From Bacillota bacterium (lineage in GTDB: Bacteria; Bacillota; Limnochordia; Darwinibacteriales; JAAYFS01), in contig JAAYFS010000042.1 in NCBI GenBank assembly GCA_012728115.1, positions 1-43,251 of the forward strand: a stretch of DNA of 43,251 nucleotides, read 5' to 3'. Within the stretch, counting starts at the first letter, position 1. The number at the start of each line of letters is the position of its first letter. Below the pieces are notes generated by a model. That model saw nothing but the letters and a program-made list of their open reading frames with translations. It was not told the DNA's origin and did not search any database. The position numbers and the translations under genes are program-made. Of the stretch, positions 24,552 through 32,297 are shown in pieces.

Positions 24552-25545
24552 GAGGAGAATCGGGGTTTTAACTAGTGGTGGCGATGCATCGGGGATGAAT
24601 GCTGCGATTCGAACAATCGTTAGGACCGCTATTCACTATGGGATGGAACCTTATGGCATTTTTCGTGGCTACCATGGATTAGTACATAATGAGATCGAAC
24701 CATTAAATAGTAGATCTGTTTCGGGTATTATTCAACGCGGTGGAACCATTTTGAAAAGCGCGCGTTCCGAGGAGTTTATGACTCCAGAAGGAAGGAAAAA
24801 AGCAGTTGAGAATCTAAAGAAACATGGAATCGACGCTCTAGTTGTTATTGGGGGAGACGGTTCATTTAGAGGTGGTTTAGAACTTCAGAAACTCGGTTGT
24901 GACGTGATCGGAGTCCCCGCTACCATCGATAACGACATTGCCTGCACCGATTATTCGATCGGCTTTGATACGGCTGTTAATACAGTTACTGATGCGATTA
25001 ATAAAATTAGGGATACCGCGTCATCGCATGATCGGGTGTATGTTGTAGAGGTTATGGGAAGGCATTCTGGTTATATCGCTTTGTATTCTGGTCTGGCAAG
25101 CGGCGCAGATGCAATTTTAGTTCCCGAAGTTCCTTTCAATCTTGATAAGGTATGTAATCAGATTATCGATGCTAATAAGAAGGGTAAGACACACAGCATT
25201 ATTGTCGCAGCTGAAGGTGTTGGTGTTGATCCCGAGAATAATACTAAGATAGAATCGCATTCTATGTATATAGGCAACTATATTCAACAAAAAACGGGTT
25301 ATGAAACAAGAATAACGATTTTGGGTCATATCCAACGCGGTGGTGCTCCAACCGTACGTGATCGATGCCTTGCTAGTAGATTAGCTTATCATGCGGTAGA
25401 ATTAATCTATCAAGGCGAATCTGGAAAAATGATTGGCGAAGTCGATAAAGTGATCAAGTCTTGGGACTTAGAATATGCGTTGGCTCAAAAAAAGCAGTTT
25501 AATTTAGAGTACTACCATCTATCAAATATTCTGTCATCAATATAG
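24544..25545 (+). CDS. pfkA: ATP-dependent 6-phosphofructokinase
   Basis: Phosphorylates fructose 6-phosphate in glycolysis. The nucleotide site GVLTSGGDASGMNAAIR, the GGDGSFRGG segment (Gly, where pyrophosphate-dependent enzymes have Asp) and PATIDNDIACTDYSIGFDTA indicate an ATP-using enzyme; EVMGRHSGYIAL is the substrate loop. The frame extends to GTG 24526; ATG 24535 and ATG 24544 are also possible. ATG 24544 yields the usual N-terminus MNKRRIGVLTSGG and has GAGGTTGA upstream, so I chose it, with uncertainty of a few codons. pyk follows after 25 nt. Confidence 0.95.
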   Translation: MNKRRIGVLTSGGDASGMNAAIRTIVRTAIHYGMEPYGIFRGYHGLVHNEIEPLNSRSVSGIIQRGGTILKSARSEEFMTPEGRKKAVENLKKHGIDALVVIGGDGSFRGGLELQKLGCDVIGVPATIDNDIACTDYSIGFDTAVNTVTDAINKIRDTASSHDRVYVVEVMGRHSGYIALYSGLASGADAILVPEVPFNLDKVCNQIIDANKKGKTHSIIVAAEGVGVDPENNTKIESHSMYIGNYIQQKTGYETRITILGHIQRGGAPTVRDRCLASRLAYHAVELIYQGESGKMIGEVDKVIKSWDLEYALAQKKQFNLEYYHLSNILSSI

Positions 25546-25570
25546 GTCATGTTCCAAGGAGGAGAAAATT

Positions 25571-26992
25571 TTGCGTAAGACTAAAATTGTATGTACACTT
25601 GGTCCATCCACTGCTTCTCCAGAAATGTTGAGAAGACTATTGGAAGCTGGTATGGATGTTGCTAGGCTTAATCTATCCCATGGTACTTATGAAGAGCATA
25701 CGGAAAGATTAGCTAATTTGCGTAAAATCGCTAAAGAACTAGGGCGCGATCTAAATCTAGGAGTTTTACTAGATATTCAAGGTCCAAAAATTCGAATCGG
25801 ACAAATCGAAGGTGGAAAAGTAGAAGTCAATCAAGGGGACCAAATCATTCTGACTACTGAACCATGTGTGGGTGATGCGAATAAGATTTTCGTAGGTTAT
25901 GAGCCCCTACCAAGGGCAATGAAACCTGGTAGCATTATCTACATCGATGATGGTCTGATCGAATTAGAAGTAGGCGATGTCCGTGGCAAAGAATTAATTT
26001 GTAAAGTAATTACAGGTGGGGAAATTGGTTCTAGAAAAGGTGTTACTCTACCTGGAGTTGAAATAGATCTACCAGCGGTTACTAAGGAAGATATCGAGCA
26101 CATCCGTTTCGGGGTAAGACAAGGAGTAGACTTTATTGCTGCATCCTTTGTTCGGAGACCAGAACATGTTTTGGAAGTGCGCCGCGTGATTGAAGAAGCT
26201 GGTGGAAACATTCCGATCATCGCTAAAATTGAGAGTGATGAAGGATTAAGGAATATCGATGATATTATCAAGGTGTCGGACGGAATCATGGTTGCTCGCG
26301 GAGACCTTGGCGTAGAAATACCTTCAGAAGAAGTTCCTTTAGCGCAGAAGATGCTGATTAAGAAATGTAACGAGGCTGGCATCCCAGTTATTACTGCGAC
26401 TCAGATGCTAGATTCCATGATTCGTAATCCAAGACCCACTCGTGCTGAAGTTACTGACGTAGCAAATGCGATTTTAGACGGCACCGACTGCGTAATGCTC
26501 TCAGGAGAGACTGCGATCGGTAAGTATCCTGTGGAAGCAGTAAAAGTTATGGCGAGAATCGCTATCAGGATTGAAAAATCGATCGATTATCGAGCTATCC
26601 TAAATGATATGCAAAGTAATAGACGTCAAAGTATTGAAGAATCAATTGCCTTAGCCACCTGTCAAACAGCATTAGATCTAGATGTAAAAGCAATTATTTG
26701 TTCTACTCAATCAGGAGCTACAGCCAGATTCATTGCAAATCACAGGCCACAAGCACCAATTCTAGCAGTTTGTCCTTATGAAAACGTTATCAGACAGCTA
26801 TCACTCTCACGGGGAGTTTACCCAATCTTAGTTGGTAGACCAAGTACGATCGATGAAATGAGCGATATCGCGGTCGAAGCCGCGAAAGCCAAGGGCTTTG
26901 TTAATTCTGGGGATATTGTAACAATTACTGCGGGTGTGAAAACGAGTGTCCCAGGCAGTACTAACATGCTTCAAGTCTACCAAGTGGATTAA
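25571..26992 (+). CDS. pyk: Pyruvate kinase
   Basis: Last glycolytic step, PEP plus ADP to pyruvate plus ATP. The 473-residue protein has KIVCTLGPSTASPEML at the start, the substrate motif LARLNLSHG-like ARLNLSHGTYEEH, IAKIESDEGLRNIDDI, MVARGDLGVEIP and ATQMLDSMIRNPRPTRAE, and a complete C domain. It lacks the extra C-terminal PEP-utiliser-like domain of the ~585-residue Bacillus enzyme. TTG 25571 follows AAGGAGGAGAA. No terminator is obvious after it; a promoter for the next gene begins immediately. Confidence 0.97.
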   Translation: MRKTKIVCTLGPSTASPEMLRRLLEAGMDVARLNLSHGTYEEHTERLANLRKIAKELGRDLNLGVLLDIQGPKIRIGQIEGGKVEVNQGDQIILTTEPCVGDANKIFVGYEPLPRAMKPGSIIYIDDGLIELEVGDVRGKELICKVITGGEIGSRKGVTLPGVEIDLPAVTKEDIEHIRFGVRQGVDFIAASFVRRPEHVLEVRRVIEEAGGNIPIIAKIESDEGLRNIDDIIKVSDGIMVARGDLGVEIPSEEVPLAQKMLIKKCNEAGIPVITATQMLDSMIRNPRPTRAEVTDVANAILDGTDCVMLSGETAIGKYPVEAVKVMARIAIRIEKSIDYRAILNDMQSNRRQSIEESIALATCQTALDLDVKAIICSTQSGATARFIANHRPQAPILAVCPYENVIRQLSLSRGVYPILVGRPSTIDEMSDIAVEAAKAKGFVNSGDIVTITAGVKTSVPGSTNMLQVYQVD

Positions 26993-26995
26993 CAC

Positions 26996-27024
26996 TTGTA
27001 AATATTGGTGTTAACATATATAAT
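26996..27024 (+). promoter_or_regulatory. Promoter of the aldehyde:ferredoxin oxidoreductase operon
   Basis: TTGTAA (26996-27001), 17-bp spacer and a perfect TATAAT (27019-27024). It starts just after the pyk stop and gives a leader of about 85 nt before the AOR start. Confidence 0.7.
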
Positions 27025-27118
27025 TAACATAGGGTAAATATAGTTAATTTTATCTTAAGGATTTAAAGAATCATCAAGGAAGTATAGAGAAATAAAAAAC
27101 GGGAGAGGTGTAAATTTG

Positions 27119-28996
27119 ATGGCAGAGAAGCTCTATGGTTATGCTGGGAAACTTCTTAGGGTGTCTTTAACCGATGGCCAAGTCAAAGAAGAGAGCTTAA
27201 ATACTGAGGATCTTCGCAAGTATTTGGGCGGCGTTGGTTATGGTACAAAGATTCTCTATGATGAGGTACCAGCAGGTGCGGATCCATTGGGACCAGAGAA
27301 CAAGCTCATTCTTACTACCAGTCCACTGACCAACAATTATATCCCTGGTGGAGGTAGTATCGAGTTTTGTTTTAAGTCTCCATTGACCAATGGCTGGGGA
27401 GAGTCAAGATGCGGTGGGGATTATGGTCCTACATTAAGAAAAGCTGGTTATGATTTTTTAGTAGTTGAAGGCAGAGCAGATGAACCAGTATATTTAGCAG
27501 TATCCAATGACAAAGTAGAGTTAAGACCTGCTGCCCATCTGGCTGGAAAAACTGTAACAGAAAGAACCGAAATCATTAAGAATGAATTAGGACCTGATTA
27601 TTTAACGATGGTTATTGGCGTTGGTGGCGAGAATCTTGTTAAATATGCAGGAGTAATGTTCGGTGGCAGATCCGCTGGTCGTTGTGGAGCTGGCGCGGTA
27701 ATGGGTTCAAAGAACCTGATTGCCATCGCAGTTAAAGGCACCAAAAACGTTGAAATTGCTGATCCAGAAGCTTTGCGTAGTGTTGTTCGTGAAACAATGG
27801 CAATCATCCGTAATGATGAAAATGCCCAAGGATTTAAAGAACATGGTACGGTTGGAGATATTCCTGGTGTAGACGAAGCGGGAGACTTACCAACCAAAAA
27901 CTGGCAATCAAATTCCTGGGGTAAAGGCGAACAGATCTATGATTATTTCTATAATAATAACTTAGTTAGCAATACTGGCTGTTATACTGGCTGTCCAGTG
28001 GCTTGCGGACGTTTGGTTGATGTTAAGAGACATAAATACAAGACTCCTAAGCATGATGGAGCGGAATATGAAACTATTGCTGCTTTCACATCCTTCGTTC
28101 TAAATGAAAATGTAGATGCTGCAGTTCATTGCTCACATCTATGCAATGAGTATGGAATTGATACTATTTCTACTGGCGCGTGCATAGCGTTTGCTATGGA
28201 GTGCTATGAAAATGGACTTTTAGATGAATCTAAACTCGATGGTTTAGAGATTAATTGGGGCGATCCAGATGTTGTTGTAAAATTAGTACACATGATCGCT
28301 AAAAGAGAAGGTTACATCGGCGATCTTTTAGCCGAAGGTGTGAAAAGAGCTTCTGATATTCTTGGAGAAGCATCAAAAGAATTTGCAATTCACGGTAAGG
28401 GTTTAGAAGCACCTGCCCATGATCCACGTTCTGGTAAAGCTTTGGCTGTTACCTATGGAACTGGAAACCGGGGAATGTGCCATATTCACCCAGTAGAGGC
28501 AATGGCATGGGACTCTGGAAAGAAAACATTCGGTTTGGAAAAACACGGTGTGCCTGATCCAGAAACAGTGCATCGCTGGGATGAAGAAGGTAAGGGTACG
28601 GTTGTTAAAGTGTTGCAAGACGGAGGAGTTCTACCGGATATTTTCACTACCTGTAAATTCTTCCTCTATGTCGGAGCAACTATTGAAGCTTATTGTAGGA
28701 TGCTCAGAGCAATTACTGGCTGGGACTTTACCGAAGAGGAATTGCTCCGCATCGGCGAAAGAACAATTAATCTCCAAAGAGTTTATAACTTCCGTGAAGG
28801 ATTCACTGCTGCAGACGACGATCTACCAAAACGGATGAAGAGTGTTCCGTTATTCGGAGATTATGCTGATAAAGAAGATTGTGCTATCAAAGATTTCCAA
28901 TCAATGTTGAGAGAGTATTATGCTGCACGTGGTTGGGATGTTGAGACTGGACGACCAACCCCTGAAAAACTCCAGGAACTTGGTATTGAAGTATAG
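27119..28996 (+). CDS. aor: Tungsten-containing aldehyde:ferredoxin oxidoreductase
   Basis: Oxidises aldehydes to carboxylic acids (or runs in reverse) with ferredoxin, using a tungsten bis-pterin cofactor and one 4Fe-4S cluster, in anaerobes. The 625-residue protein has the N-terminal domain GYAGKLLRVSLTDGQV and YLGGVGYGTKILYDEV, the pterin-contact segment SRCGGDYGPTLRKAGYDF, and GGRSAGRCGAGAVMGSKNL. Cluster cysteines are Cys288, Cys292 and Cys296 (GCYTGCPVACGR) and a distant Cys near 512 (TTCKFFLY). ATG 27119 is better spaced from GGGAGAGGTG than TTG 27116. MoaD-like and ThiF-like genes follow, probably for its pterin sulfur chemistry. The true aldehyde substrate is unknown. Confidence 0.94.
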   Translation: MAEKLYGYAGKLLRVSLTDGQVKEESLNTEDLRKYLGGVGYGTKILYDEVPAGADPLGPENKLILTTSPLTNNYIPGGGSIEFCFKSPLTNGWGESRCGGDYGPTLRKAGYDFLVVEGRADEPVYLAVSNDKVELRPAAHLAGKTVTERTEIIKNELGPDYLTMVIGVGGENLVKYAGVMFGGRSAGRCGAGAVMGSKNLIAIAVKGTKNVEIADPEALRSVVRETMAIIRNDENAQGFKEHGTVGDIPGVDEAGDLPTKNWQSNSWGKGEQIYDYFYNNNLVSNTGCYTGCPVACGRLVDVKRHKYKTPKHDGAEYETIAAFTSFVLNENVDAAVHCSHLCNEYGIDTISTGACIAFAMECYENGLLDESKLDGLEINWGDPDVVVKLVHMIAKREGYIGDLLAEGVKRASDILGEASKEFAIHGKGLEAPAHDPRSGKALAVTYGTGNRGMCHIHPVEAMAWDSGKKTFGLEKHGVPDPETVHRWDEEGKGTVVKVLQDGGVLPDIFTTCKFFLYVGATIEAYCRMLRAITGWDFTEEELLRIGERTINLQRVYNFREGFTAADDDLPKRMKSVPLFGDYADKEDCAIKDFQSMLREYYAARGWDVETGRPTPEKLQELGIEV

Positions 28997-29018
28997 CACG
29001 TTCTATGGAGGTGAACCG

Positions 29019-29258
29019 ATGAATATTAAGGTTAAACTCTTAACCACATTCAAAAAGTACGGTGAGGGAAAAATCAGTGAAAACGGAACTATTCCTTTAC
29101 CGAAAGGAAGCACGTTAAGAGATGTCCTTAAGTATTTCGATATTCCCTTGGATATGCCGAAGGTTTTGTTGGTTAATAAAGATGATCAACAGAATTTGGA
29201 TCACGAGGTAAATGATGGGGACGAGGTTGTGGTGTTTTCCTTTATTTGCGGAGGATAG
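29019..29258 (+). CDS. MoaD/ThiS-family ubiquitin-like sulfur carrier
   Basis: A 79-residue beta-grasp protein ending in CGG, whose Gly-Gly C-terminus would be adenylated and thiocarboxylated by an E1-like enzyme. Motifs: KVKLLTTFKKYGEG, STLRDVLKYFDIP and DGDEVVVFSFICGG. GGAGGTGA precedes ATG 29019; the longer open frame (from 28920) lies in the AOR coding sequence and is not used. Its place directly after the AOR gene suggests it supplies dithiolene sulfur for the tungstopterin of this enzyme, as seen with AOR-linked MoaD genes elsewhere; inferred. Confidence 0.85.
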   Translation: MNIKVKLLTTFKKYGEGKISENGTIPLPKGSTLRDVLKYFDIPLDMPKVLLVNKDDQQNLDHEVNDGDEVVVFSFICGG

Positions 29259-29274
29259 TAACAATTTGTTCAAG

Positions 29275-29301
29275 AAGGCACCTATAGTATAGGTGCCTTT
29301 T
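29275..29301 (+). terminator. Weak intrinsic terminator or attenuator after the MoaD-like gene
   Basis: A perfect 11-bp stem (AAGGCACCTAT with its complement), 3-nt loop AGT, and TTTT. With only four Ts and a ThiF-like gene 22 nt further on, it may reduce but not abolish read-through. Confidence 0.7.
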
Positions 29302-29322
29302 GAGTAATCGGGGGGAAACTCG

Positions 29323-30000
29323 ATGCAAAGGTATATAAAGAATATGAGTATGTTATCTGCAGAAGAAAATAAACTGATTCGCACCAAAAAGATCGTGGTA
29401 GTTGGCTGCGGTGGAATCGGTGGATACATTATTGAATTTCTTGCTAGACTTGGTGTCGGTCATCTAACTGTGATAGATAAGGATGTATTTGAGGAATCAA
29501 ATTTAAATCGACAATTGCTATCTGAACCGAGTGTACTTGGAAAATCAAAAGTGGAAGTCGCCAAAGAACGAATTGCTGTTGTCAATCCAGATGTTACGGC
29601 AGTTCCAGTTCAAACTAAACTGGATCGTTTTAACGGGGTAGATATTCTTAAGGGGCATGATCTTGTGATCGATGCCTTGGATAATAGAGATTCACGAGTG
29701 GATTTGCAGATAGTGGCTGAAGAAGTGGGCATCCCCATGATACATGGGGCGATAGCAGGTTGGTTCGGGCAAGTAAGTACGATCTTTCCAGGTGATCGCA
29801 CGCTCGATTTAATCTATCGCTATTGTTCTGAAGGAGAGGAAAAATCACTTGGTAATCCATCCTTTACGCCCGCTTTGATCGCATCGATTCAAGTGTCTGA
29901 GGCACTGAAAGTAATGATCGGTCGTGGAGAATTGTTGCGAAAAAAACTACTGGTTATCGATACATTAGTACAATCGTATGAAGTAATACCGCTGCATTAG
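29323..30000 (+). CDS. ThiF/MoeB/HesA-family E1-like adenylyltransferase
   Basis: Predicted to adenylate the C-terminal Gly of the MoaD-like carrier encoded just upstream. The 225-residue protein shows the Rossmann-type ATP site VVVGCGGIGGYIIEFLARLG, DKDVFEESNLNRQLL (the conserved Asn-x-Asn-Arg-Gln element), and LVIDALDNRDSR. It has only two cysteines outside or near the active site and no paired CxxC, so the structural zinc of classic MoeB/ThiF is missing, as in the shorter HesA-like branch. ATG 29323 follows GGGGG. Part of the AOR-MoaD-ThiF cluster. Confidence 0.85.
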   Translation: MQRYIKNMSMLSAEENKLIRTKKIVVVGCGGIGGYIIEFLARLGVGHLTVIDKDVFEESNLNRQLLSEPSVLGKSKVEVAKERIAVVNPDVTAVPVQTKLDRFNGVDILKGHDLVIDALDNRDSRVDLQIVAEEVGIPMIHGAIAGWFGQVSTIFPGDRTLDLIYRYCSEGEEKSLGNPSFTPALIASIQVSEALKVMIGRGELLRKKLLVIDTLVQSYEVIPLH

Positions 30001-30062
30001 GGTTACGTACCTGCGTATACGTTCGTAAACTAATGGTTTAAATACGAATAGTTTTACAGTTT

Positions 30063-30098
30063 AAAACAGCTTTCAAGGGTGACTTTGAAAGCTGTTTT
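30063..30098 (+). terminator. Terminator after the AOR cluster
   Basis: A perfect 14-bp stem (30063-30076 with 30085-30098), 8-nt loop; the four Ts of the right arm (TTTT) are the U-tract, with no longer run after it. Confidence 0.75.
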
Positions 30099-30150
30099 AT
30101 TGTGCATGTTTTCCTACATTTTGGGGAAAGTAAGGCATGGGGGTAAGGCT

Positions 30151-30594
30151 ATGGGAAAAATGGAGCGAGGTTTTATAGCAGGGGTTATCGCTGCGATACC
30201 GATGAATATTTGGAGTTTTATTTCTTATAATTTATTAAAATTTACCGAAATCCGCTTTCTTGATTGGGCCGCGATCTTTTTATTTGGAACGCTTCCGAAA
30301 AGCGGAATCCAAGTAGCAATGGGGTTAGTATTTCACTTTCTCTGGGCAGGTTTTCTGGGCACGATATTTGCCTATATCTTTCCCGAAACAAATGCTCGTT
30401 GGTATGTCGGAAAGGCAGTAATATATTCCCTGTTAGTTGCATTCTTTCAATACGCGATTTCGGTTCTATACTCAATTCCCAATCTCAAAATCTTGCCTAC
30501 CACCACGGTGATAAGTAATCATATCGGTGGTATTATTTGGGGATTCACGTTAGGATGGGTAAGTAAGTGGTTGGTGGGAAGAGAAGTCAAATAG
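30151..30594 (+). CDS. Four-helix membrane protein of unknown function
   Basis: I do not recognise a function. The 147-residue product has about four hydrophobic segments (GFIAGVIAAIPMNIWSFISY, WAAIFLFG, FHFLWAGFLGTIFAYIF, and GGIIWGFTLGWVSKWL). Its pattern resembles YqhR/DUF1440-like small membrane proteins. The open frame reaches back to 30079, over the terminator; ATG 30151 with GGGGTAAGG upstream is the sensible start, and ATG 30160 is the alternative. It is monocistronic, between two terminators. Confidence 0.65.
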   Translation: MGKMERGFIAGVIAAIPMNIWSFISYNLLKFTEIRFLDWAAIFLFGTLPKSGIQVAMGLVFHFLWAGFLGTIFAYIFPETNARWYVGKAVIYSLLVAFFQYAISVLYSIPNLKILPTTTVISNHIGGIIWGFTLGWVSKWLVGREVK

Positions 30595-30619
30595 AAGCAT
30601 AAAGGAAAAGACTTAAATT

Positions 30620-30653
30620 AAGGCTATTCTCCGTTTTGGGGAATAGCCTTTTT
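30620..30653 (+). terminator. Terminator of the membrane protein gene
   Basis: A 13-bp stem (30620-30632 with 30638-30650, one G-U), 5-nt loop and TTTTT. Confidence 0.92.
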
Positions 30654-30899
30654 GTGTGTAGTCACTATCGTAATGAGAATAAGGGGAACAATGTCTTTTG
30701 GTAAAAAAGAGAAAGAAGTGGATTGCTATTATGTTAAAAAAGTGTAACAAGACGGAATCCTTTTCAAACAATTTGGCAAGGATTACCATTAGTTTTATGG
30801 AATATATGTATGGAAAAGAGTCTTTTCGATCTTGTGCTTTTCGCTTCGATTAAAATACTAGAGGTAATTCTCAGTCTTTATTCTAATGGGGTGGGAGTA
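30654..30899. other. Intergenic region upstream of the 2TM-Nudix gene, with a small ORF
   Basis: AT-rich. An 18-codon ORF (30691-30747, MSFGKKEKEVDCYYVKKV) has a good SD (AAGGGGA) and could be a leader peptide or the start of a decayed gene; I see no database-type signature. No promoter stands out. The frame of the next gene is open from 30738, with an ATG at 30810 that has no SD. Confidence 0.4.
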
Positions 30900-31394
30900 A
30901 TGATAAGGAATTTTATTGATTATCAGAATTATTTATTTCAAATCAATAGGAAAGAAACGATTACCACAATCGTCGACTTAGTAATCTTTGTTTCATCATT
31001 AGGAGTTCTATTTTCTAATTGGGGCGAAACATTTAGAAATATTCCTCAGAATTGGTTCTTAATTATTGTCTTAATTGGTTCTTTAATAAAGTTTTCGTAT
31101 GATGTTTACAACATGATTGAAAAAATACGAGGATACCTAGACTTAAGATATGGCGAGATTTTTCAGGGGAAAATCAATTTTAAAGAAATGAAAACTAGCA
31201 GAATCGAACGTGACTTAGGTTACGAGATAATTGAGTGTAAGATAAATGATAGTGAGAGTGACTATGCTTTGAATTCACCAAAAATCGATGAGTATATCGC
31301 CAAAAACCAATTGATTATCGAAGAAGCCAAGAATAAAGAGAAGGCAATAATAAATTTCATAAGAACAGAGAAAGAAAATACACTCCGTTTTTAA
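30900..31394 (+). CDS. Two-transmembrane protein, N-terminal part of a frame-split 2TM-Nudix gene
   Basis: A 164-residue product with two hydrophobic helices (TIVDLVIFVSSLGVLFS and WFLIIVLIGSLIKFSYDV) separated by a short NWGETFRNIPQN loop, followed by a charged cytoplasmic tail. GGGGTGGGAG precedes ATG 30900, so this start is preferred to ATG 30810. The coding stretch is very AT-rich (18 G/C of 60 in 30961-31020), unlike its neighbours. The stop at 31392-31394 lies in a TTTTTAAAA run, and the next frame is open on both sides (see 31388 and 31472 entries). The layout matches membrane effectors joined to SMODS-associated Nudix sensors. Confidence 0.6.
   Translation: MIRNFIDYQNYLFQINRKETITTIVDLVIFVSSLGVLFSNWGETFRNIPQNWFLIIVLIGSLIKFSYDVYNMIEKIRGYLDLRYGEIFQGKINFKEMKTSRIERDLGYEIIECKINDSESDYALNSPKIDEYIAKNQLIIEEAKNKEKAIINFIRTEKENTLRF
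31388..31394 (+). other. Candidate -1 frameshift point joining the 2TM and Nudix reading frames
   Basis: In the first frame the sequence is CGT TTT TAA. If the Phe tRNA slips one base back on T 31388-31391, the next codons are TTA AAA TGG CAA, and the second frame continues without a stop into the Nudix-like domain. The second frame is open from 31337 and has no ATG, GTG or TTG before GTG 31472. It may be programmed, a natural mutation, or an assembly error at a homopolymer. Confidence 0.55.
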
Positions 31395-31471
31395 AATGGC
31401 AATATCGTTACTCTAAATTCTACGGAAAAGCTTTTTTTAATGAAAAGAAATTATGTTTATCGAAAGATATC

Positions 31472-32194
31472 GTGCCAGCTACTAACAAACATGTTTACTG
31501 CCATAAAGGAACTTATTATGATACATTTCTGACAAACATTATTTCTGGTAAACAGCTTAAATCAAATCAAGACGATTCGATCATTGCGAATGCAGAAGAG
31601 TTCTTCCCAATAAAAAGAGGTGCCAATGGAGATTTAGAATTAAAAGACATTTCAAGCTCACTAATGAACAATGAAATCGGTATATCGACATTAGGAATTA
31701 CATCCGATAATTATCTAGTGATTTGGATACAAAATAGAGCTGCGCAATCCAGTAACGGACTTTTAGTTCCTACAGGTAGTGGCTCATGTGATTGGAAAGA
31801 CCGAATTGAGAATGACTTTAATAGAACTATTATTTATGCAATGAACAGAGAACTCTGGGAAGAAAGCGGTAAAACCAATCTTTGTAAAACTCATAAAGAA
31901 GTTGGCGATACAAAAATCCTTGGTTTTTTCAGATGGGTAATAAAAGGTGGAAAACCAGAATTTGTCGGCTTAACTAAGTTGCATTGCGATCTATTATCAC
32001 TTTATGCAAACAAAAAAGAGGTTTTCGGGAGAAAAGAATTTCTGATAACGAGAATTGATGATATTGAGGAGATTGTAGAAGAGCTAATAACCGCAGAGAA
32101 CATTTCTGTGCCATTATTTATGAATTTACTCTGTTTAAAGAGATACTATCAAAACGAGAAAGAGGATCTAGAGAAATTTATATTTAGACATTAA
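31472..32194 (+). CDS. Nudix-like domain protein, C-terminal part of the frame-split gene
   Basis: The product from GTG 31472 has 240 residues, but GTG has no SD. The frame reads back in frame to 31395 as LKWQYRYSKFYGKAFFNEKK, then LCLSKDIVPATN, which looks like real protein. A Nudix-type motif is visible as YAMNRELWEESGKTN (RE-x-x-EE-x-G), preceded by a Gly-rich strand LLVPTGSGSCD. Spacing in the first half of the Nudix box is unusual, so it may bind and not cleave its ligand. The pattern recalls the Sa_NUDIX (SMODS-associated) family, in which the domain follows two TM helices. Very AT-rich (about 30% G+C). No CD-NTase gene is nearby. Confidence 0.55.
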   Translation: MPATNKHVYCHKGTYYDTFLTNIISGKQLKSNQDDSIIANAEEFFPIKRGANGDLELKDISSSLMNNEIGISTLGITSDNYLVIWIQNRAAQSSNGLLVPTGSGSCDWKDRIENDFNRTIIYAMNRELWEESGKTNLCKTHKEVGDTKILGFFRWVIKGGKPEFVGLTKLHCDLLSLYANKKEVFGRKEFLITRIDDIEEIVEELITAENISVPLFMNLLCLKRYYQNEKEDLEKFIFRH

Positions 32195-32297
32195 AATTAT
32201 CAATACAGGAATATGATGGTGAAGCTAATCTTTAAAGCAGGGAAAACCGTTTTAGTGGCTAAATTTGGAGAAAGAACAAATAGTAAAGGGGTTTAGA

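Noticed and set aside
25939-26382. 147-codon minus-strand ORF inside pyk
   Set aside because: Antisense shadow of pyk, low-complexity Ser/Ile/Pro content.
28548-28838. 96-codon plus-strand ORF inside the AOR gene
   Set aside because: Out-of-frame shadow of AOR; no SD and no recognisable motif.
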